Below the pieces are notes generated by a model. The model was not told the DNA's origin. It did no database searches and saw only the letters and a program-made list of their open reading frames with translations. This document shows, piece by piece, positions 9,754 to 17,548 of a stretch of DNA of 64,000 nt (position 1 is the first letter of the stretch; each line of letters opens with the position of its first letter). The DNA is from Streptomyces sp. NBC_01551 (GTDB taxonomy: Bacteria; Actinomycetota; Actinomycetes; Streptomycetales; Streptomycetaceae), in NCBI RefSeq assembly GCF_026339935.1, contig NZ_JAPEPX010000001.1:2385001-2449000 (forward strand), given 5' to 3'. The position numbers and the translations under genes were made by a program.

Positions 9754-11247
9754 CTAGCGCGTGGGGACCGAGAGGTCCTGGGTGGCCTTCGGGACCAGGA
9801 CCGTGGAGCGGTCGTCCGTGAAGGGCTGGACGGTGAACATCGTGATGCCCTCGTGCGGGAGCGTCAGGGTGCGGGAGGCGTGAACCGGGCCGCCCGAGAG
9901 GGTTTCCAGGGTGAGGGCGTAGGAGCCCTTGCCGCCCGCGGGCGCCGGGGGCGGGGTCACCGCGAGGGTGGTGCCCGCCTTGACCTCGATCTCCTTGGAC
10001 TCCGGTTCACCGCCCTCGGTGCCCGGCGAGGCCGTCACCCGGACCTTCGCGGCGGCCTTGCCCGGCGCCGTCACGTACAGCACCGTCGCGTTGTCGCCGA
10101 TCCGGTTGTCGGCGACGGTGGCCCGCGCCCCGACCGGGCCGCTCGCCGGGATGAAGCCCAGCTCCTGCTTGGCGCCGCTGCCGCGGACCACCCGCAGCGC
10201 TGCGACGACCGGGACGGCCTTCTTCGCGTCCGCCGGGGTGAGGACGAGGGAGCCCGCTTCGCCCCGGGTGACGTCCTTGAGGTCCAGGCTTCCCGTCATG
10301 CCCGCCTTGAGGTGCAGCGCGTCGTTGCCCGCCGGGCTGATCGTGCCGGACGGTCCGGCCAGGCGGACCGAGACGTCGGCGTCGTCCTCGCCCGGCGCGA
10401 ACGCGACCAGCCGCACGGAGGTGGCGTCCGCCGGGATGCCGGGGAGCACCAGCGAGCCCGCCGGGTCGGTGGAGGCGGGCAGCCAGTCGGTGCCGACGCC
10501 GTCCTCGGCGACCTGTACCGAGGCGCCGACCCGGCCCGAACGGGTCGTCACGTGCGCGGTGACGTCCGCCAGCTGGGTCTCCGGCGCGAGCGTGGACAGC
10601 AGCAGCTTCTGGCTGGACTTCGGGGCGATGGTGACCCGGTCCCGGCCGGGCTCGGACTTGACCGCGCCCTCGGGGCCGAAGAGCTTCACGTCGACCTCGG
10701 CCGGGGTGTCGTCCGGGTTGGTGAGGTGGACGTAGTCCTCGCGGCCCTTGGAGGTGCCGACCGCGGGGAACCAGAAGTCGGTGCCGGGCATGGCGCAGGC
10801 GACGCCGAGGACGCCGCGCGCCCGGCCGACCGCGACCTTGGTGGTCTGCTGGACCGTCCAGCCGGGGGCGAGGGTTCCCTCGGCGATGCCCGTGAGCGCG
10901 GGTGCCTCGGAGCCGGAGGAGGTGGCTCCGACGGGCTTGCCGGGCTCCTTGGGCTCCAGTACCGCCTTGGCGTCCTTGGTCGCGCCGAGCAGCCGGGCCG
11001 TGCCCTGGGCGGCGCCCTTGGCGCCCGCGGCCGCGCCCGGGGTGTACGAGGTGTACGTGGTCTCGGCGATGTCGGAGGAACTGGGCGCCGGGCAGACCAG
11101 CCCGGTGCGCTCCACCGGCATCCGGGCCGCCGCCGTCTTCTTGCCGTCGGCCGCCGGCGCGGCGGGCGCGGTGAGGGAGGCGACGGCGGTGACGGCGGCG
11201 AGCGCCGCGGTCACGGCCGCCAGCGTGAGGGGTGCGCGCTGCTTCAC
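9754..11247 (-). CDS. DUF5719 family secreted/membrane-anchored protein
   Basis: 497-residue extracytoplasmic protein of unknown function. A hydrophobic Ala/Val-rich signal sequence covers about residues 5-30 and is followed by a long beta-rich exported region. That region contains repeated sandwich-like stretches, for example YVHLTNPDDTPAEVDVKLFG and SSQKLLLSTLAPETQ, of the kind found in wall-associated proteins. No catalytic motif is visible. GTG start at 11247 overlaps the glycosyltransferase stop by four bases (GTGA), indicating translational coupling and a shared role with that enzyme. The same frame is open far upstream, but that part is antisense-like noise under the glycosyltransferase gene. 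Confidence 0.8.
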   Translation of the reverse strand: MKQRAPLTLAAVTAALAAVTAVASLTAPAAPAADGKKTAAARMPVERTGLVCPAPSSSDIAETTYTSYTPGAAAGAKGAAQGTARLLGATKDAKAVLEPKEPGKPVGATSSGSEAPALTGIAEGTLAPGWTVQQTTKVAVGRARGVLGVACAMPGTDFWFPAVGTSKGREDYVHLTNPDDTPAEVDVKLFGPEGAVKSEPGRDRVTIAPKSSQKLLLSTLAPETQLADVTAHVTTRSGRVGASVQVAEDGVGTDWLPASTDPAGSLVLPGIPADATSVRLVAFAPGEDDADVSVRLAGPSGTISPAGNDALHLKAGMTGSLDLKDVTRGEAGSLVLTPADAKKAVPVVAALRVVRGSGAKQELGFIPASGPVGARATVADNRIGDNATVLYVTAPGKAAAKVRVTASPGTEGGEPESKEIEVKAGTTLAVTPPPAPAGGKGSYALTLETLSGGPVHASRTLTLPHEGITMFTVQPFTDDRSTVLVPKATQDLSVPTR

Positions 11248-14200
11248 TGCTGGGGGCTCCCGTCCGGACGCTGCTGTTCGTGCTGTCCCTGCCCGCCGTA
11301 CGTGTCGTACTGCTCGTACGGGTAGGAGGGGTACTGCTGCTGTTGCTGCGGGTACGGGTACGGGGCGTAGCCCTCCTGGGCGCCGTACTCGTACTGCTGG
11401 GGCATCTGGGGCACCTCGGGCTGCTGGGGCTCGACGGGCTGTTCGTAGCCGTAGCCCTGGTACGCGTACGCGTCCTCCCCGTACGCCGGCTGCGCCGGGA
11501 TCTGCGCGTACGGATCGGCGGCGGCCGCCGCCTCCACGGGCGTGGGCGCCGCGGCGGACTCGGCCTCGGCGCGCAGCCGGCGGGCGCGGCGGCCCTCGCC
11601 GGCCTCGGCCGGGCCGGGCTGGGCCGGGACGGCCCTCTCCTCGTCGGGCAGGTCGTCGTCGAGCCGGGCCCGGCGGCCGGGCAGGGCCATCACCAGCAGC
11701 ACCAGCGCGAGGACGCCCTGCGCCCAGTGCCAGGCGGTCCGGGTGAGGGAGTCCTCGTGGACGAGGTCGAGGCGGCCGCCGCCGGCGGGCAGCTCGAAGC
11801 CCTGCGCCCAGCCGTCCACCGTCTTGGCCTTGAGCGGCTTGCCGTCGAGGGTGGCCCGCCAGCCGGCGTCGGCGCGGTCCGCGATGCGCAGCATCCGGCC
11901 CGCTTCGCCGGCCTCGATCTTGGTGTGGGCCTCGACGGGGCCGGAGGCGACCGGGATCGGGGCCTGGCCGTCCTTGCCGGAGAGGATCACGGCGCGGGGC
12001 AGGGGCGGGTCGACGGCCCACAGGGCGGTGCCGTCGGGCTGGTGGCGGCGGGTCAGGCCCGGGGTGGCGTCGAGGGTGCGGCGCACCTGTTCCTGGGCGC
12101 CGGCGCGGATCATGACGTAGCGGATGGCGAAGCCGCCGAGCTGGTCGGACTGGTCGGCTCCGGAGCCGGAGACCAGGCCGGAGACGGCCTTGTCGAGGCG
12201 GGCCTCGCTGCCCGCCTCGGCGGCGAGTTCGGCGTCGCCGAGGCGGACACCGGAGCCGCGGACCAGGGTGTAGGAGACGGTGGCGGGCGAGTCGCCGCCG
12301 AGGATCAGCGTGCGGTTCTGGTTGCGGTCGCCGCTCTCGTCGGCGACGAACGCCGGGACCTGGACGGGGTCGCGCCGCTCCAGCGGTCCGGCGGCGCCGC
12401 TGAGCACCCAGCCGGCGGCGCCGAGGACCGGTCCGACGGCGGCGGCGAGCGCGATGAGCGCGGCCAGCGGCTGGCGCCAGCCGAAGCTGCTCGCGGCGAC
12501 CCGGTCCTTGGCGCCGTCCGCGCCGAGGACGGCGGCGGCGAGCAGGGCGAGTCCGTAGACGAGGGTGGCTGGGCCGGCCCAGCCGGTGCGGTTGACGAGG
12601 ACGGCGAGCAGCAGCGCGGCCAGGGCGGTGGCCCAGGCGGTGCGGATGGCGAACTGCCGGTCGGCGCGCAGCAGGGCGGCCAGGGCGGCGAGCACGATGC
12701 CGATCAGCAGCAGGCCGCCGGCGGTGCGGGGTCCGCCGGGGCTGATGCCGAGCAGGTCCAGGGCGCCGGCGGAGCCGGCTCCGTAGGGCAGGCCGGCCTC
12801 GCGCAGGAAGCGGCCGGGGTGCGTGAGCAGGCCGAGCGACCAGGGGGCGAGGACGAGGAGCGGTACGGCGAGGGTGGCCAGGAGCCGGGGGGCGTACGTC
12901 TTCCAGCCGGCCCGGCGCAGTGCGACGGCGGCGACGGCGAGGGCGGCGGCGAGCGGCCACACGACCGGGGTGAAGGCGGTGGCCAGGGTCAGCAGCAGGG
13001 TGTAGGTCCACACCGCGCGCCAGCTGCCCCTGTCCCCGTCGGCCCCGCCGAGGCCGAACGCGGCGACGGCCGAGCGGGCGATGAGCGGGAGCAGGATCGC
13101 GAGGACGGCGGTGCCGAGGCGGCCCCCGGCGAGGGCGCCGGTGACGGCGGGGAGGAAGGCGTAGGCGATCGCGGCCCAGGCGCGCAGCAGCCGGGACTCG
13201 ACGAGCGGCCGGGAGGCGAAGTAGGCGGTGAGTCCGGACAGCGGCACCGAGCAGACGAGCAGCAGGGTCAGCGCGTACTGGGTGGAGCCGAACAGCAGGA
13301 CGGAGAAGGCGCCGAGGACGGCGAGGTACGGGGGCGCCCCGGCGGTGGAGCCGGTGGCGACGGTCTGCCAGTCGCCGGTGTAGCCGCGCCAGAGGTCGAG
13401 GCCGCTGCCGGGGGCGGGCAGCAGGGCGCCGCCCATGAGGGTGCCGCCGAAGAGCAGGCCTCGGCAGGCGGCGAGGGAGACGAGGAGGAGGACGGCGAAC
13501 AGGACGGGCGCGGGGTTGCGGGCGATCCGCTTGAGGCGCGCGAACTGCTCGATCTCCAGGTAGTCGGCGTCGTCGCCGCCGGGCCCGGACTCGACGGCTC
13601 CGCCGTGTCGGCCGGCGGCGCCGCCGTCGGTGTCGCGGTCGCCGCCGAAGTACCCGGCGAGCTGTTCCGCGTTGGCGCGCAGGGTGGCGCCGGGCGGCGG
13701 GAAGAGCGGGCGCAGTTCCTTGGCAGGGACGGCGGCGCGGCCGCGGGCCCGGCGGGCGCCGAGGATCCGGCCGGGGCGCAACAGGGTGGCGAGGAGGCCG
13801 GTGAACTCGTCGACCGCCTGGCCGGGGGCCTTGCCGACGAGGTAGGCGAGGGTGCGCAGCACGGTGCCGACGAGGAGGCGCAGCAGGACGTACGGGAGGG
13901 CGGGGCCGGAGCTGTTGGCGAGGATCGTGTAGACGGCGCCGGCCTTGTCGACGCGGTGCGGGCTGGCGGCGCCGCGGCCGGCGCAGTCGACGGTGCGGCG
14001 TTCGCGGGCGGCTGCCTCGGCGTGCCGCAGGACGGCGTCGGGGGCGACGAGGACGGTGTGGCCGGCGCTCTGGGCGCGCCAGCACAGGTCGACGTCGTCG
14101 CGCATGAGGGGCAGGCGGCGGTCGAAGCCGCCGAGGGCCTCGTAGACGTCGCGGCGCACCAGCATGCCGGCGGTGGAGACGGAGAGGACGGGGCGGACCT

Positions 14201-14837
14201 GGTCGTGCTGGCCCTGGTCCTGTTCGCGGCGGTCGAGGCCGGTCCAGCGGCGACCGCTGCGGGCGATGGTGACGCCCGCTTCGAGCAGCTGCTTCTTGTC
14301 GTACCAGCCGCGCAGCTTGGGGCCGATGACGGCGGCGTCGGGGTTCTCGTCGGCGACGCGCAGGAGTTCGGTGAGGGCGTCGGCCTCGGGGGCGCTGTCG
14401 TCGTGGAGCAGCCAGAGCCACTGGACGGGTTCGCCGTACGGGAGTTCGGGGAGGTCGTACGCGTCGTCGCGCCAGGTGCGGCTGACGGGGTCCCAGCCGC
14501 TGGGGCGCTTGAGGTACGGGAGGTCCTCGGGGGTGGGGGTGCCGGCGCCGCGGACGGCTTCGTCGACGGCGGCGCCGAAGCCGGTGCGGCGGGCGAGGTG
14601 CAGGACGCGGTCGCCGCCGAGGGCCTCGCCGAGCAGCCGCGCGGAGTCGTCGGCGCTGCCGGTGTCGGCGGCGATGAGGTTCTGCGCGGGGCGCTCCTGG
14701 CCGAGCAGGCCGGCGAGGGTCCGGGGGAGCCAGCGGGCGCCGTCGTGGGCGACGAGGACCGCGGTGACGACGTGCCGGGGGAACTCGGGTGTGGCGGCAG
14801 CCTGGTGGGAGGCCGCCGACTGGCTGTGCAGGGACAT
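11244..14837 (-). CDS. family 2 glycosyltransferase with large polytopic membrane domain
   Basis: 1197-residue membrane enzyme, probably transferring a sugar to a lipid-linked or wall polymer. The N-terminal GT2 domain (about residues 22-280) shows HVVTAVLVAHDGARWL, the nucleotide-sugar region, and RDDVDLCWRA as the acceptor/catalytic acidic motif. From about residue 430 to 1075 there are many hydrophobic helices with exported loops. The last 95 residues form a cytosolic tail rich in Tyr, Gln and Pro (repeated YPQQQQQY-like stretches). Its stop overlaps the DUF5719 start. ATG at 14837 has only a weak ribosome site. The donor and acceptor sugars cannot be inferred. Confidence 0.87.
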   Translation of the reverse strand: MSLHSQSAASHQAAATPEFPRHVVTAVLVAHDGARWLPRTLAGLLGQERPAQNLIAADTGSADDSARLLGEALGGDRVLHLARRTGFGAAVDEAVRGAGTPTPEDLPYLKRPSGWDPVSRTWRDDAYDLPELPYGEPVQWLWLLHDDSAPEADALTELLRVADENPDAAVIGPKLRGWYDKKQLLEAGVTIARSGRRWTGLDRREQDQGQHDQVRPVLSVSTAGMLVRRDVYEALGGFDRRLPLMRDDVDLCWRAQSAGHTVLVAPDAVLRHAEAAARERRTVDCAGRGAASPHRVDKAGAVYTILANSSGPALPYVLLRLLVGTVLRTLAYLVGKAPGQAVDEFTGLLATLLRPGRILGARRARGRAAVPAKELRPLFPPPGATLRANAEQLAGYFGGDRDTDGGAAGRHGGAVESGPGGDDADYLEIEQFARLKRIARNPAPVLFAVLLLVSLAACRGLLFGGTLMGGALLPAPGSGLDLWRGYTGDWQTVATGSTAGAPPYLAVLGAFSVLLFGSTQYALTLLLVCSVPLSGLTAYFASRPLVESRLLRAWAAIAYAFLPAVTGALAGGRLGTAVLAILLPLIARSAVAAFGLGGADGDRGSWRAVWTYTLLLTLATAFTPVVWPLAAALAVAAVALRRAGWKTYAPRLLATLAVPLLVLAPWSLGLLTHPGRFLREAGLPYGAGSAGALDLLGISPGGPRTAGGLLLIGIVLAALAALLRADRQFAIRTAWATALAALLLAVLVNRTGWAGPATLVYGLALLAAAVLGADGAKDRVAASSFGWRQPLAALIALAAAVGPVLGAAGWVLSGAAGPLERRDPVQVPAFVADESGDRNQNRTLILGGDSPATVSYTLVRGSGVRLGDAELAAEAGSEARLDKAVSGLVSGSGADQSDQLGGFAIRYVMIRAGAQEQVRRTLDATPGLTRRHQPDGTALWAVDPPLPRAVILSGKDGQAPIPVASGPVEAHTKIEAGEAGRMLRIADRADAGWRATLDGKPLKAKTVDGWAQGFELPAGGGRLDLVHEDSLTRTAWHWAQGVLALVLLVMALPGRRARLDDDLPDEERAVPAQPGPAEAGEGRRARRLRAEAESAAAPTPVEAAAAADPYAQIPAQPAYGEDAYAYQGYGYEQPVEPQQPEVPQMPQQYEYGAQEGYAPYPYPQQQQQYPSYPYEQYDTYGGQGQHEQQRPDGSPQQ

Positions 14838-14955
14838 CGCTCTACTGGCCCTCCGGCCTGGGGGTCCCCCCGGACGAGGTCGGGGGGAGGGTCCGGGGGT
14901 GGTGTGCCCTCGGAGGCTGCTGGACAGCGCCCCACACTAACGGCTGGGAACACAG

Positions 14956-14994
14956 CGGTCCGCCTCCTGCGGGGAAGGTGCGGGAGGCGGACCG
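14956..14994 (-). terminator. strong hairpin between whiB and the glycosyltransferase
   Basis: Perfect 12-bp inverted repeat (14956-14967 with 14983-14994), loop about 15 nt, roughly 100 nt beyond the whiB stop. Probable whiB transcript end. Symmetrical, so it could also act on the plus strand, where TTT follows. Confidence 0.65.
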
Positions 14995-15091
14995 TTTGCT
15001 CTGCTCGATATGTCGTTGTGTGGATCCCCGTGGATCCCGCGGGTGTGGCGGGCCGTGCCGTCCGCGCCGGTCGGGGGGCGCTGGAGGCGTG

Positions 15092-15355
15092 TCAGACCGC
15101 GGCCTTTTTCAGGCGCCGGCGCTCGCGCTCGGACAGACCGCCCCAGATGCCGAATCGCTCGTCGTTGGCGAGGGCGTACTCAAGGCATTCGGAGCGGACT
15201 TCGCAGGCGAGGCAGACCTTCTTGGCCTCGCGGGTGGAGCCGCCCTTCTCGGGAAAGAAGGACTCGGGGTCGGTCTGGGCGCAGAGGGCGCGCTCCTGCC
15301 ATCCGAGCTCCTCGTCCGCTTCCTCGACCAGCAGTTCCTGAAACAGCTCGGTCAT
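15092..15355 (-). CDS. whiB: WhiB, iron-sulfur developmental regulator
   Basis: Wbl-family [4Fe-4S] protein. In Streptomyces, WhiB works with WhiA to trigger sporulation septation. The 87 residues include the four cluster Cys (one in ERALCAQ, two in VCLAC, one in SECLEY), the GIWGG turn that contacts the sigma factor, and a basic C-terminal ERERRRLKK DNA-binding segment. The acidic N-terminus ends in LGWQERALC, as in S. coelicolor WhiB. ATG at 15355 with GAGGGG six nt upstream. Genomic position (next to cysteine dioxygenase, fbiA, fbiB) matches SCO3034 and mycobacterial whiB2. A sigma70-type promoter lies about 75-105 nt upstream. Confidence 0.95.
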   Translation of the reverse strand: MTELFQELLVEEADEELGWQERALCAQTDPESFFPEKGGSTREAKKVCLACEVRSECLEYALANDERFGIWGGLSERERRRLKKAAV

Positions 15356-15396
15356 GTGCGCCCCTCGCTCTGTCTGTGCGTCCCCGTGGTGTTGCC

Positions 15397-15416
15397 GTTA
15401 CCGATCGATATGTAAC
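15397..15416. promoter_or_regulatory. inverted repeat in whiB leader
   Basis: GTTAC and GTAAC separated by 10 nt with a central ATCGAT, just downstream of the predicted whiB transcription start. A GACAC (the core of the WhiA site) overlaps its edge at 15416-15420. Candidate operator or mRNA structure. No binding protein can be assigned. Confidence 0.35.
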
Positions 15417-15428
15417 GACACGAGTGAA

Positions 15429-15458
15429 ATTACAAGTGGGGGGCTCCAGCGCAGTCAA
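15429..15458 (-). promoter_or_regulatory. whiB promoter (sigma70/HrdB type)
   Basis: Reading the minus strand, TTGACT (15453-15458) is followed after 18 nt by TGTAAT (15429-15434), a near-consensus -35/-10 pair. The start would fall near 15420, giving a leader of about 65 nt before whiB. The region is unusually AT-rich for this chromosome. Confidence 0.6.
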
Positions 15459-15797
15459 GCCGAGATCTGCTATTGGGCCCCTTATTCACTCTGCGGAACC
15501 AAGCGTATGCAGAAAGTGTTCATATCGCCAAAAATCGTGACACAAGGCATGGCCTCCGCGCCGCCCGCCCACGTCCGTAGTCGACGCGCCCCTTCGCGAC
15601 GGGGGTTGCGATCCGGCCAGACATGCGGCGCAGATCACATTCTGGTCACGAGGTGACATCGACAGGTTTGGACGCTGGACGGGTGGGCCGTGAAGCCCGA
15701 CTTGGAGCGCCACATCCCCGGGCAGGCACTGCACAAACCTTTCTCCCGGCACAGTAACCGGATGAGGTGAAACTTTTACCCCAAACCGGACATTGGG
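15459..15797. other. AT-richer whiB/cysteine dioxygenase intergenic region
   Basis: No gene is seen here. The stretch is less GC-rich than its surroundings. It contains a perfect GTCAC-GAG-GTGAC inverted repeat at 15645-15657 and a further GACAC at 15539-15543, plausible developmental regulator sites for the divergent whiB. The right edge merges into the dioxygenase promoter. No tRNA-like or riboswitch consensus was recognised. Confidence 0.4.
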
Positions 15798-15826
15798 TTG
15801 ACAGTCCGACCCTCCTCCCGTTCTCC
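15798..15826 (+). promoter_or_regulatory. candidate promoter of the cysteine dioxygenase leader
   Basis: Perfect TTGACA at 15798-15803. The -10 position 17 nt on is weak (TTCTCC, 15821-15826). A start 6-9 nt later would fall at or next to the ATG of the leader ORF at 15835, implying a leaderless mRNA. Confidence 0.4.
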
Positions 15827-15834
15827 TTGTCTGC

Positions 15835-15921
15835 ATGTCAGCGCCCGCAGCCGCCACCCGGACCCCCATTCGTGGGTTCCTGTGCGCTGCCCAGGTTCGC
15901 TGTTGCTGTTGCAGCTGTTGA
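15835..15921 (+). CDS. poly-cysteine leader peptide upstream of cysteine dioxygenase
   Basis: 28-codon ORF with ATG at 15835 and TGA at 15919-15921. The peptide ends Arg-Cys-Cys-Cys-Cys-Ser-Cys, and one more Cys sits at residue 17, so six of 28 codons are Cys, a rare amino acid in this genome. Short Cys-rich leader ORFs, often leaderless, act as cysteine-responsive attenuators upstream of sulfur genes in mycobacteria. The stop is 5 nt before two mutually exclusive hairpins and 88 nt before the dioxygenase start. The location before a cysteine-degrading enzyme makes a sensing role likely. Translation and the direction of control are inferred, not shown. Confidence 0.6.
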   Translation: MSAPAAATRTPIRGFLCAAQVRCCCCSC

Positions 15922-15926
15922 TGCCT

Positions 15927-15954
15927 CCGGAGCTTCGGCTCCGTTGAGCTCCGG
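15927..15954 (+). promoter_or_regulatory. competing hairpins downstream of the leader peptide
   Basis: CCGGAGC (15927-15933) can pair either with GCTCCG at 15938-15943, closing a TTCG tetraloop on a 6-bp stem, or with GCTCCGG at 15948-15954. A ribosome paused on the leader stop codon would cover the first strand, while one stalled at the Cys codons would not. This is the layout expected of an attenuator. Confidence 0.5.
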
Positions 15955-16009
15955 CCACTCCCCGCAGCAACCGCCAGCACGACTGACATCCGTCGAGGAC
16001 TCCCCCACG

Positions 16010-16546
16010 ATGAACAGCACCCCGGTCAACGCCACCGCCGCCGTCGCCCCGGTCGCCGCCGAGAGCGACCTGCAGGTCGCCGGCGACATCCTCGCCGTCC
16101 AGCACCTCCTCCAGCCCGCCCGCGAGCACCCGGCCACCGTCGCCGAGTTCGCCGGCCTGGCCCGCTCCATCGCCGCGGACCGCGCGAGCTGGCAGCACCT
16201 GGTCGAGTACGACGCCACCACCCGCTGGTACCACCGGCTGCGCACCGGACCCGGCTACGAGGTCTGGCTGCTCAGCTGGGTCCCCGGCCAGGGCAGCGGC
16301 CTGCACGACCACGGCGCCTCCTCCGGCGTCATGACCGTCCTGGAAGGCGAGCTCACCGAGCACGGCACCCGCGGCGCCCGCACCCTCGGCGCCGGCACGC
16401 AGCGCGTCTTCGCCCCCGGCTACGCCCACGAGGTCGTCAACGACAGCCTCGACGGGGCCGTCAGCCTGCACGTCTACTTCCCCGGCCTCACCGAGATGCC
16501 GATGCACCACTGCTCCCCGGCGCGCCCCGAGGCGCTCTCCGTCTGA
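16010..16546 (+). CDS. cysteine dioxygenase family protein
   Basis: Cupin-fold, non-haem iron enzyme expected to oxidise L-cysteine to cysteine sulfinate in the cytosol. The iron ligands are visible as the two His of LHDHG (about residues 95-100) and a later His in GYAHEVVND. WYHRLRTGPGYEVWLLSW precedes the metal site, as in bacterial CDOs. 178 aa is the normal bacterial length. ATG at 16010 has GAGGA about 10 nt upstream. The gene is divergent from whiB and preceded by a poly-cysteine leader ORF and hairpins, suggesting cysteine-responsive expression. fbiA starts 42 nt downstream on the same strand and could be co-transcribed. Confidence 0.88.
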   Translation: MNSTPVNATAAVAPVAAESDLQVAGDILAVQHLLQPAREHPATVAEFAGLARSIAADRASWQHLVEYDATTRWYHRLRTGPGYEVWLLSWVPGQGSGLHDHGASSGVMTVLEGELTEHGTRGARTLGAGTQRVFAPGYAHEVVNDSLDGAVSLHVYFPGLTEMPMHHCSPARPEALSV

Positions 16547-16588
16547 CCGGGCGCGCCCGCCCCGCGGGCGCCTGACAGACTGCCGCTC

Positions 16589-17548
16589 ATGCGCATTGTT
16601 GTTCTGGCAGGCGGCATCGGCGGCGCCCGTTTCCTCCGCGGCCTCAAGGCCGCCGTCCCCGACGCGGACATCACGGTCATCGGCAACACCGGTGACGACA
16701 TTCACCTGTTCGGGCTGAAGGTGTGCCCCGATCTGGACACGGTGATGTACACCCTCGGCGGTGGCATCAACGAGGACCAGGGCTGGGGCCGCACCGACGA
16801 GTCCTTCACCGTCAAGGAGGAACTCGCGGCGTACGGGGTCGGACCCACCTGGTTCGGCCTCGGCGACCGCGACTTCGCCACCCACATCGTCCGTACGCAG
16901 ATGCTCGGCGCCGGCTACCCGCTCAGCGCCGTCACCGAGGCGCTCTGCGACCGCTGGCAGCCCGGGGTCCGGCTGCTGCCCATGTCCGACGACCGGGTCG
17001 AGACGCACGTCGCGATCACCGACGCCGCCTCCGGCGAGCGCCGGGTCATCCACTTCCAGGAGTACTGGGTGCGGCTGCGCGCCTCGGTGGACGCGGAGGC
17101 GATCGTCCCCGTCGGCGCCGAGCAGGCCAAGCCCGCACCCGGCGTGCTTGAGGCCATCGCGGCCGCCGACGTCATCCTCTTCCCGCCGTCCAACCCGGTG
17201 GTCTCCATCGGGACGATCCTGTCCGTCCCCGGCATCCGGGAGGCCGTGGCCTCCGCCGGGGCTCCCGTGATCGGCCTGTCCCCCATCGTCGGGGGCGCGC
17301 CGGTGCGCGGGATGGCCGACAAGGTGCTCGCCGCGGTCGGCGTGGAGAGCACCGCGGCGGCCGTCGCCCTGCACTACGGGACCGGGCTGCTGGACGGCTG
17401 GCTGGTGGACGGCGCCGACGCGGACGCGGTCGCGGAGGTCGAGGCCGCCGGGATCACCTGCCGGGCGGTGCCGCTGATGATGACCGACGTCGCGGCCACG
17501 GCCGAGATGGCCCGGGCCGCGCTGGAGCTGGCGGAGGCCTCGCGGTGA
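16589..17548 (+). CDS. fbiA: 2-phospho-L-lactate/phosphoenolpyruvyl transferase of F420 synthesis
   Basis: CofD/FbiA enzyme that joins the 7,8-didemethyl-8-hydroxy-5-deazariboflavin (Fo) chromophore to a phospholactyl or, in actinobacteria, phosphoenolpyruvyl group to give (dehydro-)F420-0. Family features are the start [16 protein letters not shown], the NTGDD substrate loop (around residues 33-37), [11 protein letters not shown], and [14 protein letters not shown]. 319 residues is typical. ATG start at 16589. Its stop codon overlaps the fbiB start by four bases (GTGA), so the two F420 genes are translationally coupled, as in M. tuberculosis Rv3261/Rv3262. Confidence 0.95.
   Translation: MRIVVLAGGIGGARFLRGLKAAVPDADITVIGNTGDDIHLFGLKVCPDLDTVMYTLGGGINEDQGWGRTDESFTVKEELAAYGVGPTWFGLGDRDFATHIVRTQMLGAGYPLSAVTEALCDRWQPGVRLLPMSDDRVETHVAITDAASGERRVIHFQEYWVRLRASVDAEAIVPVGAEQAKPAPGVLEAIAAADVILFPPSNPVVSIGTILSVPGIREAVASAGAPVIGLSPIVGGAPVRGMADKVLAAVGVESTAAAVALHYGTGLLDGWLVDGADADAVAEVEAAGITCRAVPLMMTDVAATAEMARAALELAEASR

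Noticed and set aside
11248..14421. Upstream extension of the DUF5719 frame to more than 1500 codons
   Set aside because: The extension is Arg/Pro-rich noise in another frame of the glycosyltransferase gene. The signal-peptide start at 11247 with GTGA overlap is convincing.
11232..15341. 1369-codon plus-strand open frame covering the glycosyltransferase and whiB
   Set aside because: Lies antisense to two well-supported genes, is low complexity and has no recognisable domains.
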